Shown in pieces: positions 20,591 to 31,114 of a stretch of 64,000 bases of DNA (the first letter of the stretch is position 1; the number at the start of each line of letters is the position of its first letter). A program made the translations under genes and the position numbers. Source of the stretch: Palaemon carinicauda (taxonomy: Eukaryota > Arthropoda > Malacostraca > Decapoda > Palaemonidae); NCBI RefSeq assembly GCF_036898095.1, contig NC_090728.1, positions 85,876,789 to 85,940,788 of the forward strand, in the 5' to 3' direction. The notes under the pieces were generated by a model. It ran no database searches, was not told where the DNA came from, and saw nothing but the letters and a program-made list of their open reading frames with translations.

Positions 20591-22340
20591 GAGCTCTAAC
20601 AGGACATAATACTCTTTCCAGTTCGTTGCCTACGATCTTTGATAAGCAAGGAATATCAAAAGATTTAGGCCAAGGACGAGAAGGCAGTTCATTTTTTGGC
20701 CAGGAAACCAAGTTGAAGTGAACAAGTGGCTTTTTCTGCAGAAAAAACCGATGTTCTTACTGAAGGCATAAAGTTCAATGACCCTTTTAACCAAAGCCAA
20801 GCACACTAGGAAAAGTGTCTTGAGGGTGAGATCCTTCAGGGAGGCTGAATGTAATGGCTCAAACCTGTCTGACAAGAGGAACCTTATGACCACGTCTAAG
20901 TTCCATCCAGGAGTTGCCAAACGACGTTCCTTAGAGGTCTCGAAAGACTTAAGGAGATCTTGGAGATCTTTATTGTTGGAAAGATCTAAGCCTCTATGTC
21001 GAAAGACCGAAGCCAACATGCTCCTGTAGCCCTTAATCGTGGGAGCTGAAAGGGAGCGAACCTTTCTCAGATGTAAAAGAAAATCTGCAATTTGGGCTAC
21101 AGAGGTACTGGACGAGGACACAGATGCTGACTTGCACCAGTCTCAAAAGACTTCCCACTTCGACTGGTATACTCTAATGGTAGAAGCTCTCCTCGCTCTT
21201 GCAATCGCAATGGCTGCCTCCTTCGAAAAGCCTCGAGCTCTTGAGAGTCTTTCGATAGTCTGAAGGAAGTCAGACGAAGAGCGGGGAGGCTTTGATGGAC
21301 ATTCTTTACGTGGGGCTGACGTAACAGATCTACCCTTAGAGGAAGACTTCTTGGAAAGTCTACCAGCCATTGAAGTACCTCGGTGAACCACTCTCTCGCG
21401 GGCCAGAGGGTAGCAACCAACGTCAACCTTGTCCCTTCGTGAGAGGCGAACTTCTGCAGTACCTTGTTGACTATCTTGAATGGTGGGAATGCATATAAGT
21501 CCAGAAGAGACCAATCCAGTAGAAACGCGTCTATGTGGATTGCTTTTGTATCTAGGACTGGAGAGCAATAGATAGGTAACCTTTTGGTCAACGAGGAGGC
21601 AAAGAGGTCTATGGTGGGTTGACCCCAAGTAGCCTAAAGACTCTTGCCCACGTCCTTGTGGAGGGTCCATTCCGTGGGTATCACCTGACCCCTCCGACTT
21701 TGACAGTCTGCCAAGACGTTCAAGTCCCCCTGGATGAATCTCGTCAACAGGGAGATGCCTCGATTTCTTGACCATAAGAGAAGGTCCCTTGCGATCTCGA
21801 GCAGCGTGAAGGAGTGTGTGCCTCCTTGCTTGGAGATGTACGCCAAAGTTGTGGTGTTGTCTGAGTTGACCTCTACCACTTAGTTTCGAAGAAGCTTTCG
21901 AATATCATCAAGGCCAAGTGGACTGCTAATAGCTCCTTGCCGTTGATGTGCATGCTCTTCTGACTTGAGGTCCACAGACCCGAGCATTCCCGACCGTCCA
22001 GGGTCGCACTCCAACCCAAATCCGACGCGTCTGAGAACAACACGTGGTTTGGGTTCTTGACTGCTAGGGATAGTCCCTCTCTCAGACTGATATTGCTGTC
22101 CCACCATTTCAGGCATGCCTTTACTGGTTCGGAGACTGGGAATGATACCGTCTCTAACGTCCTGTCCTAGTTCCAGTGAGAGGCTAGATGGAACCGGAGA
22201 GGCAGAAGGTGTAGTCTCCCTAGAGAGACAAACTGCTCCAGGGATGAGAGAGTCCCTACGAGACTGTTCCAACTCCTGACTGAACAAACGTTTTCTTTTC
22301 AGCATTAGTTGGACTTCGAGCAGGGCTTGTTCTATTCGGT
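20591..22340 (-). pseudogene. RNase H and downstream domain of DIRS copy C
   Basis: On the minus strand the RNase H reads HVLFSDASDLGWSATLDG (first catalytic Asp), HINGKELLAVHLAL, NSDNTTTLAYISKQGGTHS and LNVLADCQSRRGQ. Then comes the region usual in DIRS ORFs after RNase H: YCSPVLDTKAIHIDAFLLDW, LYAFPPFKIVNKVLQKF and TLVATLWPAREWF. The pieces fall in different frames (21634..21879, 21097..21591), so at least two frameshifts are present. The recombinase follows in the overlapping stretch below 21230. RNase H would remove the RNA template during copying. Confidence 0.8.
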
Positions 22341-22347
22341 GGCAGAC

Positions 22348-22348
<1 letters not shown>

Positions 22349-22410
<62 letters not shown>
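22349..22410. repeat. 62-bp poly(A) run within RT of copy C
   Basis: Uninterrupted A from 22349 to 22410. On the coding strand it is poly(T), located where copy B has a T6 run (near 7780), so it looks like expansion of a short coding homopolymer rather than a retroposon tail. Confidence 0.9.
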
Positions 22411-22412
<2 letters not shown>

Positions 22413-23430
22413 GGACTGCGAATCTCCATCCCCAAATATAAAATAATCTGGGATGGGATCAGTTGGGACTTTTAGGTTGACCAAAAGTCCCAACTCCCTG
22501 GCCAGACTCAACGTCCAATGTAGATCCTGCAGACAGCGAAGACTGGACGATGCTCTGAGAAGCCAGTCGTCCAAGTACAGGGAGGCTCGGATCCCCGATA
22601 GATGGAGGGCTTTTGCCACATTCCTCATGAGCCTCGTAAACACGAGAAGCGCAGGACTGAGGCCAAAGCACAGGGCTCGAAACTGGTACCCCACATTCCT
22701 GTAAACAAACCTCAGAAACGGTTGGGAATCCGGGTGTATAGGAATGTGGAAGTATGCCTCCTGAAGGTCGAGAGAGACCATCCAGTCGCCTTCCATAAAT
22801 GCTGTCAAGACAGCCTGGTAGACTTCATCGTGAAGTTTGTCTTGAGAATGAACACATTGAGCGCACTTGCCTCTTCCGTACTCCTGCAGTGAACATGGCT
22901 GCCAGATCATTGGAGCCTTCCCTGAGGGACTTGTTCCTGCTGAAAGCCTTGTTTATGCATGACATAATTGTACAGCAAAACCTCAAACGCTTGAAAATAG
23001 CTCTGAAGTCGACCTGTAAAATCTTGGAGCGTCTCATGGCCAGGCGCCAGGGAGAGTCTATGAGGTTTGAGAAGTCTATCTGGGCAGAGGCAGGAACTCC
23101 CAAGCCGAGAACTTCTCTCGTGTCATATCAGACTCTCGCTCTATAAGCCAGCTTAAAAGTAGGGAAAGCAAAGGCTGTCTCCCCCAAACTCCTCCTGGTA
23201 ATAAACCAGTCGCCTAGCAAACGTAAAGCTCTCTTAGAAGAGCGAGAGAGCACTAGCTTATAAAACAACGGCTTCGAAGTAGCTAGGCCTAGTGTAAACT
23301 CTGACGTTTAGGCGAACGAGGAGCAGCAGTTACAAAAAGATCCGGACAAAGATCCTTAAAAATCAGCATGATTTATTTAAAGTCCATAGAGGGCTAAGCA
23401 GCTTTAGGCTCCTCTCCGCCTGACAGAGTC
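22411..23430 (-). pseudogene. Reverse transcriptase of DIRS copy C
   Basis: The frame 22332..22910 shows WMVSLDLQEAYFHIPIHPDS, YQFRALCFGLSPALLVFTR and RASLYLDDWLLRASSS; the catalytic YLDD is intact. Downstream it runs into the poly(T) tract and loses frame. Upstream (22911..23430) the N-terminal part is broken by stops, with CAQCVHSQDKLHDEVYQAV just before the core. Copying enzyme of the element; not functional as it stands. Confidence 0.85.
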
Positions 23431-23522
23431 CTCAAGGGAATATCAGTAGGAGGGGGAACAGCAACTTCCTTATCTGAAGGAACCTTGTCCGACAATAGCC
23501 GAGTCTCAAGCAAGGGAGAGAC

Positions 23523-24530
23523 CTACCGTGGTGGCAATGCTTTACAAGCAGAGTCCACACGCACTGGTGCATTAGTAGCGGACCAGGACGCAACGTCATG
23601 TAACTGCTTAACAGTCTGTGAACTGTCAACAACAACAGGTGCGGGAGGACGCTCTGCGTCCACTCGAGACTGTTTTGACTGCCTAGTCTGAGCAGTCAAA
23701 ACAACTCTAGACTGCGGTAGTTGACGCTCAGCGTCAAAACAAGTCAACTCCGCTGGCTGGCGAACGTCCTGAACGTCAACAGGAGCATTAGGAAGCGGCC
23801 TAACGTCCAAATGCGGTTGAAAATCAACACGTGACCGCATCGAGTGAGGCTCTACATATCGTGACTGACGTGACTTAGCTACGCCAACGTCAACAGGACG
23901 CACAAAGGTTCGTTTGGGCGGCTGAAGGCCAGGATCTCGATGAGATAAACGGCTAGGATCAACGTGAACCTTATCGGCAGAATAGTCTTCCATAAGAGAG
24001 GCAAGCTTATTCTGCATGTCTTGCCGTACAACCCATTTAGGATCAACGGGAATGGTTGCGCTAAGAGACGAGGGTAACGTCTGTGACTGCAAAACCTTGC
24101 CTACAAAAAGACTCTCGGAGTCTGTGTTACGCTTTTGTTTAGGCGGCGAGCAGTCTTCCGATGACTGCATAGGGTCAGAGCTGTCCTAATAGTTAAAACC
24201 AGGACGCTGGACCTGTCCTGAAAGGACTGACTTTCGCTTAAAGGGCCTCGAAACCTTGTTCCATGGTTTCTTATGCGAAAAGCCTTCGGATGACGAGGAG
24301 AAAATTGTCTCTCTCGCCTTATGGTAGGGGTGATCTTGGTGAGATACGCCTGATACCATAGAGGGAACGTCTGTTCGCTGATCAAGGCCTCTCGAACCCA
24401 TAAGTCGTACGACATTACTTCTTCCCTGGGCTTGGGAGCTTGCAAGAGGTCCCGGACTAGGCGAACGACAGGCACGAACAGACGAACCCTCGGTCGCAAC
24501 ACTGATAACACTTTGCGCAATATCACTTTA
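23523..24530 (-). pseudogene. Gag-like gene of DIRS copy C, one in-frame stop
   Basis: A single frame runs from about 24500 to 23523 with only one interruption, TAG at 24186..24188. The N-terminal part reads ATEGSSVRACRSPSPGPL and DQRTDVPSMVSG; the C-terminal part is ESLFVGKVLQSQTLPSSLSA, WVVRQDMQNKLASLMEDYSA, then repeats rich in Val, Asp, Gln and Arg (QSRVDAERPP). The fragments match copies B and D. No canonical ATG opens the frame: an upstream TAA and a downstream ATG (24401) leave the start uncertain, and a spliced start is possible. Role inferred from position before RT. Confidence 0.7.
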
Positions 24531-24917
24531 TCACTACGATTTTCTATTTTGCACTTATTTCACTGAAATCGAATTTTTTAACAATTCACATTAGGTATGA
24601 ATAAAACTGATTTCTACCTGAAGCACGCAATTCTACCCTCATCAAAAGGTTATAATAGCGAAATCAGTCGTATAATGTAAGCACAATAATACAAGCAAAA
24701 ACAGTAAACATATTTTAAGATAAAAAGATCAGTGGCTGGGGAAGAGACTAAACACTAGTTCATTCAAAACTACGTTTTCAATCTCTCACCGTACAGTGCC
24801 TTGGGACGAGAATAAAAACTAAAAACGTTTTATCCTTTCTCCCCGTACAGAGACTAGGGACGAGAGTAACTCGAGAACAACGTTACTCGCTTGGGACGAG
24901 AATAAAGATCGGAACGT

Positions 24918-24948
<31 letters not shown>

Positions 24949-25782
24949 GATTTTGCACCGAAGAGAAGAGCCCACTTACGTTACGTCAAAAAACAGGTTA
25001 TTTGACCAAAGGAAAAAACTGAAAGGTTTTTCAATTAAAAAGTTCCTTCAAAATAGAATTTAAAACATTTAAGCTTTGAAAGAAGAATGAACAAAACGTC
25101 AGAATCGATTTACTCTTTCTGCAAAGTGAAACCGTGATACTCTCTCTCTCTATCGTAACGATAGAGCGCAAACTGCGTAGCATAAATAAACTAAACGTTA
25201 GTTCATCTTTGAAACAGTACGAAGACTATTCAAAGAAAATCCTTCATAAAATATCCACTAAAAAATATTCATTTAATAAGTTTTAAATCATTAGCTCTGT
25301 AAAAGTTATTTACGATTGAAAGGGCTCAACGTTGTTTAACTTCGGTTTCCAAGTTAGGACCGCCTACTCTCAGGAAAGGTCGCATATAAACAAATCATTA
25401 AAATTTATCTTGATGTTTATTATAAATGGAAAGCTAATCGAAGAGGCCTAATAAAGGCGGGTGAGATATAAAAAAAATATATAGAGGAAAATCTATATTA
25501 ATTTATAACGTGATAAGATAATTGCTAAAAGCCTAAAACACATTTCCGTCTAAGGGAAGGGTCGGCCATTTAAAAGTCAAAGAAAGTCCAAAAACAATCC
25601 AAAGTCATCAAAAATTAAATCTATCCAAAAACGAGTTCAAGATTTAAGTTGAAGATAAAACACCTGCACTGCGAAAGCTCAAACCAAAATGAAGTACTTC
25701 ACCAAATATGTTGAGAAAACTCCAGGTTCTACAGCGAGTATTGATACGTCTTGTCGTCAACGTCGACAGAGAAGAATTGAAG
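24531..25782. other. Leader region of copy C
   Basis: No gene. It matches the leader of copy B: minisatellite units with TTGGGACGAGA (24790-24900), a TC tract (24917..24948), the 19-bp hairpin near 25150 and the block GGGCTCAACGTTGTTTAAC near 25321. This should contain the promoter and 5' untranslated region of the element. Confidence 0.65.
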
Positions 25783-25942
25783 GGTTTGTTTACATGCAAG
25801 AGTGGTATCTGGCCGATAGTTGGCGCTGGTGGTCACACCCGCAACCTTCATAGCGATAGCTCGTGAGTTTTTGAGTGTGTTTTCTGTCGAGCCGCTGAGT
25901 AGCAGCTATTATATATTCACCGGCTAAGTTAAATATTTAAAA
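25783..25942. repeat. Right inverted terminal repeat of copy C
   Basis: Reverse complement of 16365..16505, from TTGAAGGGTTTGTTTACATG to TAGCAGCTATTATATATTCA, ending CGGCTAAGTTAAATATTTAA. Confidence 0.88.
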
Positions 25943-26145
25943 TTTCATATTCTAAAGGCTGTACAAGGGAAGGTTTTATATCCCTTGATATTTTTTTTAT
26001 ATGTATTATTTTATCAATAGATAAAAATAACTTTCAATGGGGTACATTTTTCATGAGGAAGTTTTTTTTTTCAAAATGCAAATGTACAGATAGTAGATTA
26101 TAAAATTCCCTATCGTTTCATGTTTGAATGATAAAAACCAGTAAA
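25943..26145. other. Intron spacer, nothing recognised
   Basis: AT-rich sequence between copy C and the next terminal-inverted-repeat element. No coding similarity was seen. Confidence 0.4.
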
Positions 26146-26870
26146 TACCGTATTTCGCGTGTCATAAGACGCTACAACTGGTGAGATACACCCTTGAATT
26201 AGCAAGGCAGATTTTGTTAAGAAAAAAATAAATTAAGGATTTTAAAAGCTTCTTAGCAGCTATTCCTAGTCAGTGACTCAAGTGTGATTTTTGTCCCGCA
26301 CAGTAACTTTTCTTAATTTGGGTGTACAGTATTATGAAATCTTTAAGTTAATATTAATCAGCAATATGCTGATTATTCCAATTTTATTACAGAGTCATAT
26401 AAGAAACACTAAACCAGTTTGTAGTTTCCACCACAAATATACTTTTAGTCATAGTGTTTGTTGTTTCAAGTGTTAAACTTTCATACAAAATGTAATTATT
26501 GATCAAAGGAATCTAGAAATTATTTTAGGTGGAACACTTTTGCTAATGTATATGTGACTCTAGGTCTAGTTACTTGCTTGCAGAAGCTAGTTGGCGAATC
26601 TCAGCTGATTACCAAAACAAACAAATAATTTGCTACAGTACTTCATTAAATAAAGTTACACATAAAATAAACAAATTTATTACATAAGAACAATAATTGT
26701 ACGTTTATATTTTGTCTCGTGAGTTTGGGTGCTTGAATGTCAATGGTTAGGTGTTTGAGGGGTGTCAAACTCCAATATACAACTTTTTCTTAGTGTTTAG
26801 ACGCAGGATGATTTTGGGGGGCATTTTTCAGGAAAAAAAAGGTGCGTCTTATGACACGGCAAATGCGGTA
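26146..26870. mobile_element. 725-bp DNA-transposon remnant with 28-bp inverted ends
   Basis: The left end TACCGTATTTCGCGTGTCAT and the right end, read inward (TACCGCATTTGCCGTGTCAT), agree over about 28 bp with three differences, both continuing AAGACGC. A TA lies at each outer edge, which could be a TA target duplication. The interior has no coding frame of note. It resembles widespread MITE-like elements with GTATAAGACGC ends; the superfamily is uncertain. Confidence 0.7.
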
Positions 26871-26907
26871 ATGATAATAGTAGTAAAAATTCTTTTTTCA
26901 TAAATAT

Positions 26908-27265
26908 AACCAATTTGGAAATAATTTGTATTCTTCTTTATGATATAAACCTTAACTATTTATAAGGGTATTACTTATGGCGAAGCTGAAAGGAAGAGCC
27001 ATTAGAATTTTGTGAGGGTTAACTACCCATCCCACTAGTTAGTGGGGGGTGGGGGGTAGCCAACTACCCCTCTCACTCACACACCTGTGACTGTGCTCCC
27101 CTCTGCTTGGAGCTAGGACTTGGACGGGGGACAGGGTTGGCGGACAAATATGTATAAATAGCTGAGGAAAATTACAAATTATTTCCAAACTTGTCATTTG
27201 TTCCATAACTGGAATACAAACCAATGCTATTTAGCTATTTATAGGGGTGACTCACCCATTAGGAG
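26908..27265. repeat. Left terminal repeat and internal complementary region of copy E
   Basis: The outer end is followed by a GC-rich inverted segment (CCCACTAGTTAGTGGG, and a GGGGTAGCCAACTACCCC dyad). At about 27160..27190 the left end returns as its complement (ACAAATTATTTCCAAACTTG). It is followed directly by TCATTTGTTCCATAACTGG, the complement of the family-2 right end seen in copy F. Confidence 0.75.
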
Positions 27266-27806
27266 GGAGGATGTCCCTGCCAATCTGGCTTTTGGCCTTA
27301 CCCGAGGTACTCTGTACTGTGCGGGTTCGTGCATAGATATGGAGACCCTAACACCTTGCTAAACCTGCTAAGCATGGTCTGCGGTCTACATAAGCTGTGT
27401 TGGGTTACTAGCAATGTGACTCAAGTAGAAATTTTCCAAGTCTTGTAGGAAATAACCTAGTTGACCAAGACATGCCCAATACCACCTCACCAGGATATGG
27501 GGATACAACAGTATTGGAAGAATACTAGGTTACACAATGGAGCATGGTTTACCTACAGAAGTTTGAGGTCAGCTTGTGCAGAGGACCCAGGATGCTGATT
27601 TCCCCCAAGAAAGGGGAAGATGAAAAAAGGAAAAAAGCCAGACATTCTTTTTCATTCATTCAGACTAAAACTGAGAAACCAATGCCCTTAACCATCTGCT
27701 ACTTGTCCAATAGAAAACGTATCGAGATTCCTGTGGGTCACGTCTTGCAGGTAATGCGCGGTAAATGTTGTCCGACGTTTCCACACGCCTGCTTGCAACA
27801 CCCACG

Positions 27807-28640
27807 TTAGAGTAGTTTTTTTAAGGCCAGGGACATAGATATGCCCCTGACATCATGAGCACTGGATTGATGAGTTGGAGGAAGATTGGGATTCATGGCA
27901 TGGTCAATGACCCTGCCATTCAAGTAGAGATTATGGTCTTCATGATCCTCCTCTTGTTTCTGCCAGTGCTGACGAAGAGTAAGGGTACTCTGGGCCGAGC
28001 TGCTGCTGTTCTCTTGAGGTAGTGCCTCAAACACCTTACTGGCTATAGTACAGTGACAGATGATCTGGGTTGTTGGTTACAGAGCGGAGACTCGTTATCA
28101 GGAAGGAGTCGAATCTAGGATCCGAAACCCAAGGATTTTGAGTCTTGGCAACAAACTCAGGTACAAAGCTGAAGGTTACTTCTCCCTATCACCTTGAATG
28201 GGCTGTCATATGAGAGAACATGAAGTTTGCTAACTTGCTTGGCCGAGGCCAAGACGAGAAGAAACACCGCCTTCCAAGTTAGGTGGCGATCTGTTGCCTG
28301 GCGTAAAGGTTTGTACGGAGGGCCCTTTAAGGACCGAAGACTGCGAACCACATTCCAAGGGGGAGGTCTCACTTCTGACTGAGGACAGGTAAGTTCATAA
28401 CTCCGTAGGAGGAGGGAAAGTTCTAGCAATAAGGAAATGTCCATTCGTTTCAGTTTTAAGGCGAGACACAAGGCTGAGCGATAGCCTTTAACCGCTGATA
28501 CCGAAAGGTGCATTTCTTCTCGCAAATACATGAACTCCACTATCGCTGGAATAGTGGCCTTGAGTGGAGAGATACCCCTTCCACGATACCAATCACAGAA
28601 GACATTCCACTTCGCCTAGTAGACCGAGGCTGAAGATTTC
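27807..28640 (-). pseudogene. Tyrosine recombinase of DIRS copy E
   Basis: Frames 28157..28540 and 27807..28034 carry SVSAVKGYRSALCLALK (core-binding part), VFLLVLASAKQVSKLHVLS and SAHDVRGISMSLALKK (the HxxR block). The first catalytic Arg seen in copies B and H (AKRVSE, GARVSE) is Gln here (AKQVSK). Stops separate the pieces. The enzyme would have been inactive even without the frame breaks. Confidence 0.78.
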
Positions 28641-28779
28641 CGCAGGTATCCAGACATCCTCTGCGCAACCTGTTGCGAAAATACTCTCTGCGTGAGGAAA
28701 TGTTGGAGTCTCCAAGCATTCTGAAAACTTAGCGAAGCTACTCTCTGGTGGAAAATGTTGGCATGTGGTTGTCCGAGAT

Positions 28780-30300
28780 CGTGTCATGGCGGAAGTTCTC
28801 TCGGCAAGTCAGTCAGGAGTAGCAAAAGGTACAGTAACCACTCTGCGTGATGCCAAAGAGGAGTTATGAGGGTCATACAAAGGTTGACCAATGTTTTGGC
28901 CTTGTTGAGTACTCTTCTCATCAGACAAAACGGTAGGAATGCGTAGATGTCAACGTTGTCCCACCACTGTTGGAACACATCTTGCCAGAGAGCCTTGGGT
29001 TCTGGGACTGGGGAGCAGTACAGCGGGCGCCTGAAGTTCAGGGCCGTTGCGAAGAGGTCCACAGTCAGCAAACTCCACAAAGTCCGGACTTTGTTGGCTA
29101 CTAGATGATCCAAAGGCCATTCAGAACCCACTATCTGTGATGCCCTGCTGCGATTGTCAGAGAGCACATTCCTCTTGCCGGGAATGAAGCCAGCTGATAG
29201 TGAGACCAAGTGGACTTCCGCCCATCTCAGTATCTCTATTACTGAGTGACATGCCAAGAATTGGCGGAACTCTTGAAAGGCCCGGTATACAGCCTTCATC
29301 TCTACGAGATTTATGTGAAGGTATTTTTTGGACTATGACCAGAGGCCTGAGTCTGTGTGGTGCAGCATGTGGGTCCCCCACCCTTCTTTTGATGCGTCCG
29401 AAAACAGCTTCAAATTGGGTGGAAAGATGAGAAGGTCAACACAATTCAGCAGGTTATCGTCTGCCAGCCACCATCTGAGCTTCGTCCTTTCCTCTGGTCC
29501 CATGGGGATCAATGTCCAGGGAATTGGAGGCCTGATTCCAACTGGACTTCAGTCGCCACTGGAGGGATTGTATCCTGAGGCGACTGTTGGGAACCAGACG
29601 GGCCAAGTATGATAGGTGTCCGAGGAGACATAGCCACTTCTGGGCTGGGAGTTTTTCTCGTCTGAGAAAAGATCTTGCGACCTTTCTCAGCCTCACTACC
29701 CTGACGTCTGATGGGAAGGCTTTGTGTAGTTTGGTGTCTAAATTCATACCCAGGTATACCAGTCTGAGTGGGAAACAGGGAGGACTTGTCGAGGTTTACC
29801 AAGATCCCCAGATCTTGGCAAAGCCTCAGAATTTTGTCTCGGTGCTGAAGGGTTGCCACCGAGTCTGCTAGGATCAGCCAGTTGCCAAGATAATGGAGGA
29901 GACAGATGCCAATCATGTGGGCCCAAGATGATACGAGGCGAACACTCTTGTGAAGACTTGAGGTGCCGAGGAAAGACCGAAGCACAGCACTTTGAATCGG
30001 TATATTTTGCTGTCGATGTTGAACCGCAGATAGTTCCTTGAGGACAGGTAGACCGGGATCTGGAAGAATGCATCTTTTAGATCAAGTGTACACAAAGTCC
30101 TGTAGTCTTACCACTTGTGTAAGGGTGTCTGCCGTCTCCATGCTGAACGACGTCTGTTTGACAAACTTGTTCAGAGCCGCGAGGTCAATGACTGGTCTCC
30201 AGCCTCCAGGAGCCTTTTTCACAAGCGAAGAGTTGACTGAAGAAGCTTGGGGACCCATCGAGGACCTCCTGCAAAGCACACTTCTCCATCATGATCTGGA
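28780..30300 (-). pseudogene. Reverse transcriptase/RNase H of DIRS copy E
   Basis: RT pieces: SLVKKAPGGWRPVIDLAALN (30100-30280), VCTLDLKDAFFQIPVYLSSR and FKVLCFGLSSAPQVFTRVF (29913-30095), then HYLGNWLILADS near 29900, where the catalytic YLDD has become YLGN. RNase H pieces: IPGKRNVLSDNRSRASQ and SEWPLDHLV, followed by TVDLFATALNFRRPLYCSPV and YAFLPFCLMRRVL. Several frames are involved. The loss of both active-site aspartates shows long decay. Confidence 0.8.
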
Positions 30301-30894
30301 CTTCAGCCCAAAGGCCCTGCCCTTTTGCTGATCTCATCGCAAAGGAGCTCAAAAGCACTGGATTGTTCATCATTAGAGGGAGAGATGAAATGAACGAATC
30401 ACGGAGACCGTCCAGTGTTCGGCCACAAGCTGCATCCACCTGGTCTGGCAGCTTTGTAGGCATCCCCCCAATGGTGGACAAGCAGGGGGTATCGCCTATC
30501 CTAGCACTTATGGCTTTTGCCACCACCTCTCTGCTGTTTGCTGGCACAGGAGGACTTGGTGCCCTTCCGGTCCTTGACAGGATAGGGCTTCTTAGACACC
30601 TTTTTTTCCTTTGATGGCATCTTGCTGGTAAAATGTTTCTATAGGCTGGGCTTCGGAGGAGCTAGTGGTCTATTGGGCCGTGATATCAGGGTCCAATGTA
30701 GGAGGGAGTCCTGGTTAGATTTTCTCCACCTCTCCGCAGCCTGCTCAACGTCCTTTGGCTCGAACAGCGAGGAACCCTCTAGAGAGGATTTCCGGAGCAT
30801 GGCGATCTCGGCATTAGGAACCTGTTGCTGGAATCTCTCGGCCACCACATCCCTTCATTTCAAGATGGTATTAGCCCGTAGGTTCACAACCTAG
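30301..30894 (-). pseudogene. Gag C-terminal part of DIRS copy E
   Basis: The clearest segment (30639..30848) reads ERFQQQVPNAEIAMLRKSSL then FEPKDVEQAAERWRKSNQDS. It matches copies G (54880-55000, 52740-52990) and J (63080-63350). A Lys/Gly-rich stretch and the RT N-terminal spacer follow toward 30300. The N-terminal half of gag is missing because the copy is cut at 30894. Confidence 0.72.
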
Positions 30895-31114
30895 TAGCCC
30901 AGAAACTCAATGGTGCAGGTGCCTTTGAGAAGGAAGCCCTTGACTGCCGAAACCGAAAGAAGCATTTCTTGCCGAAGGTGTACCAGGAACTCCGTTATTG
31001 TTAAAATAGAGGCATTGAGGGGAGTGATATTCCTTTCACGACACCAGTCACAAAAAACTACCACTTCACCTGGAAGACTGAGATTGATTTGAAGTTCTCT
31101 GGCATCCTGACATC
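30895..31114 (-). mobile_element. DIRS fragment E2 (family 2), first piece: recombinase N-terminal region
   Basis: Similar to 28480..28690 of copy E (CCGAAAGAAGCATTTCTTGC, GAACTCCGTTATTGTTAAAA, CACGACACCAGTCACAAAAA). It joins copy E directly at 30894. At 31114 two LINE pieces interrupt it, and it continues at 33972. Confidence 0.7.

Larger units (their letters stand above)
17037..21230 (-). pseudogene. Tyrosine recombinase of DIRS copy C, split by insertion
   Basis: The 5' part lies at 20591..21230 (SSTSVAQIADFLLHLRKV, TIKGYRSMLASVFRHRG, LKDLTLKTLFLVCLALVKRV) and the 3' part at 17037..17421 (SEALWCSVKKPSLPMSKN, RAIATSVAFKQNKS, MDATFWRSKSVFTSFYLKDV). A 3.16-kb element at a TTAA separates them. 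Other damage: AGA to TGA at 21143..21145 (copy B has Arg, EVFRDW), a frameshift near 20735, and a frameshift at the HxxR block near 17235. The catalytic Arg (LVKRV) and Tyr (SFYLKDV) positions are still recognisable. Confidence 0.85.
16313..25942 (-). mobile_element. DIRS-type retrotransposon copy C (family 1), interrupted by a 3.16-kb insertion
   Basis: Left end AAATGATATTTTAATTATAA at 16313; right end GGCTAAGTTAAATATTTAA near 25942. The terminal repeats match in inverted orientation (CTACTCAGCGGCTCGACAG and its complement). Internal order matches copy B gene for gene: leader, gag, RT/RNase H, recombinase, internal complementary region. Without the insertion at 17422..20586 its length is about 6.46 kb. 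All genes carry stops or frameshifts. Confidence 0.9.
26908..30894 (-). mobile_element. DIRS-type retrotransposon copy E (family 2), right part missing
   Basis: The left terminus (CAATTTGGAAATAATTTGTA) matches those of copies G and J. Minus-strand order: gag C-terminal part (30620-30890), RT (30300-29500), RNase H (29450-28780), recombinase (28600-27800), internal complementary region, left end. It ends abruptly at 30894, where a second copy (E2) begins with recombinase sequence, so a junction between two copies lies here. All genes are broken. Confidence 0.82.

Noticed and set aside
20630..21121. Integrated phage or bacterial integrase
   Set aside because: The tyrosine recombinase is the DIRS type, next to RT/RNase H and inverted repeats of a eukaryotic retrotransposon.
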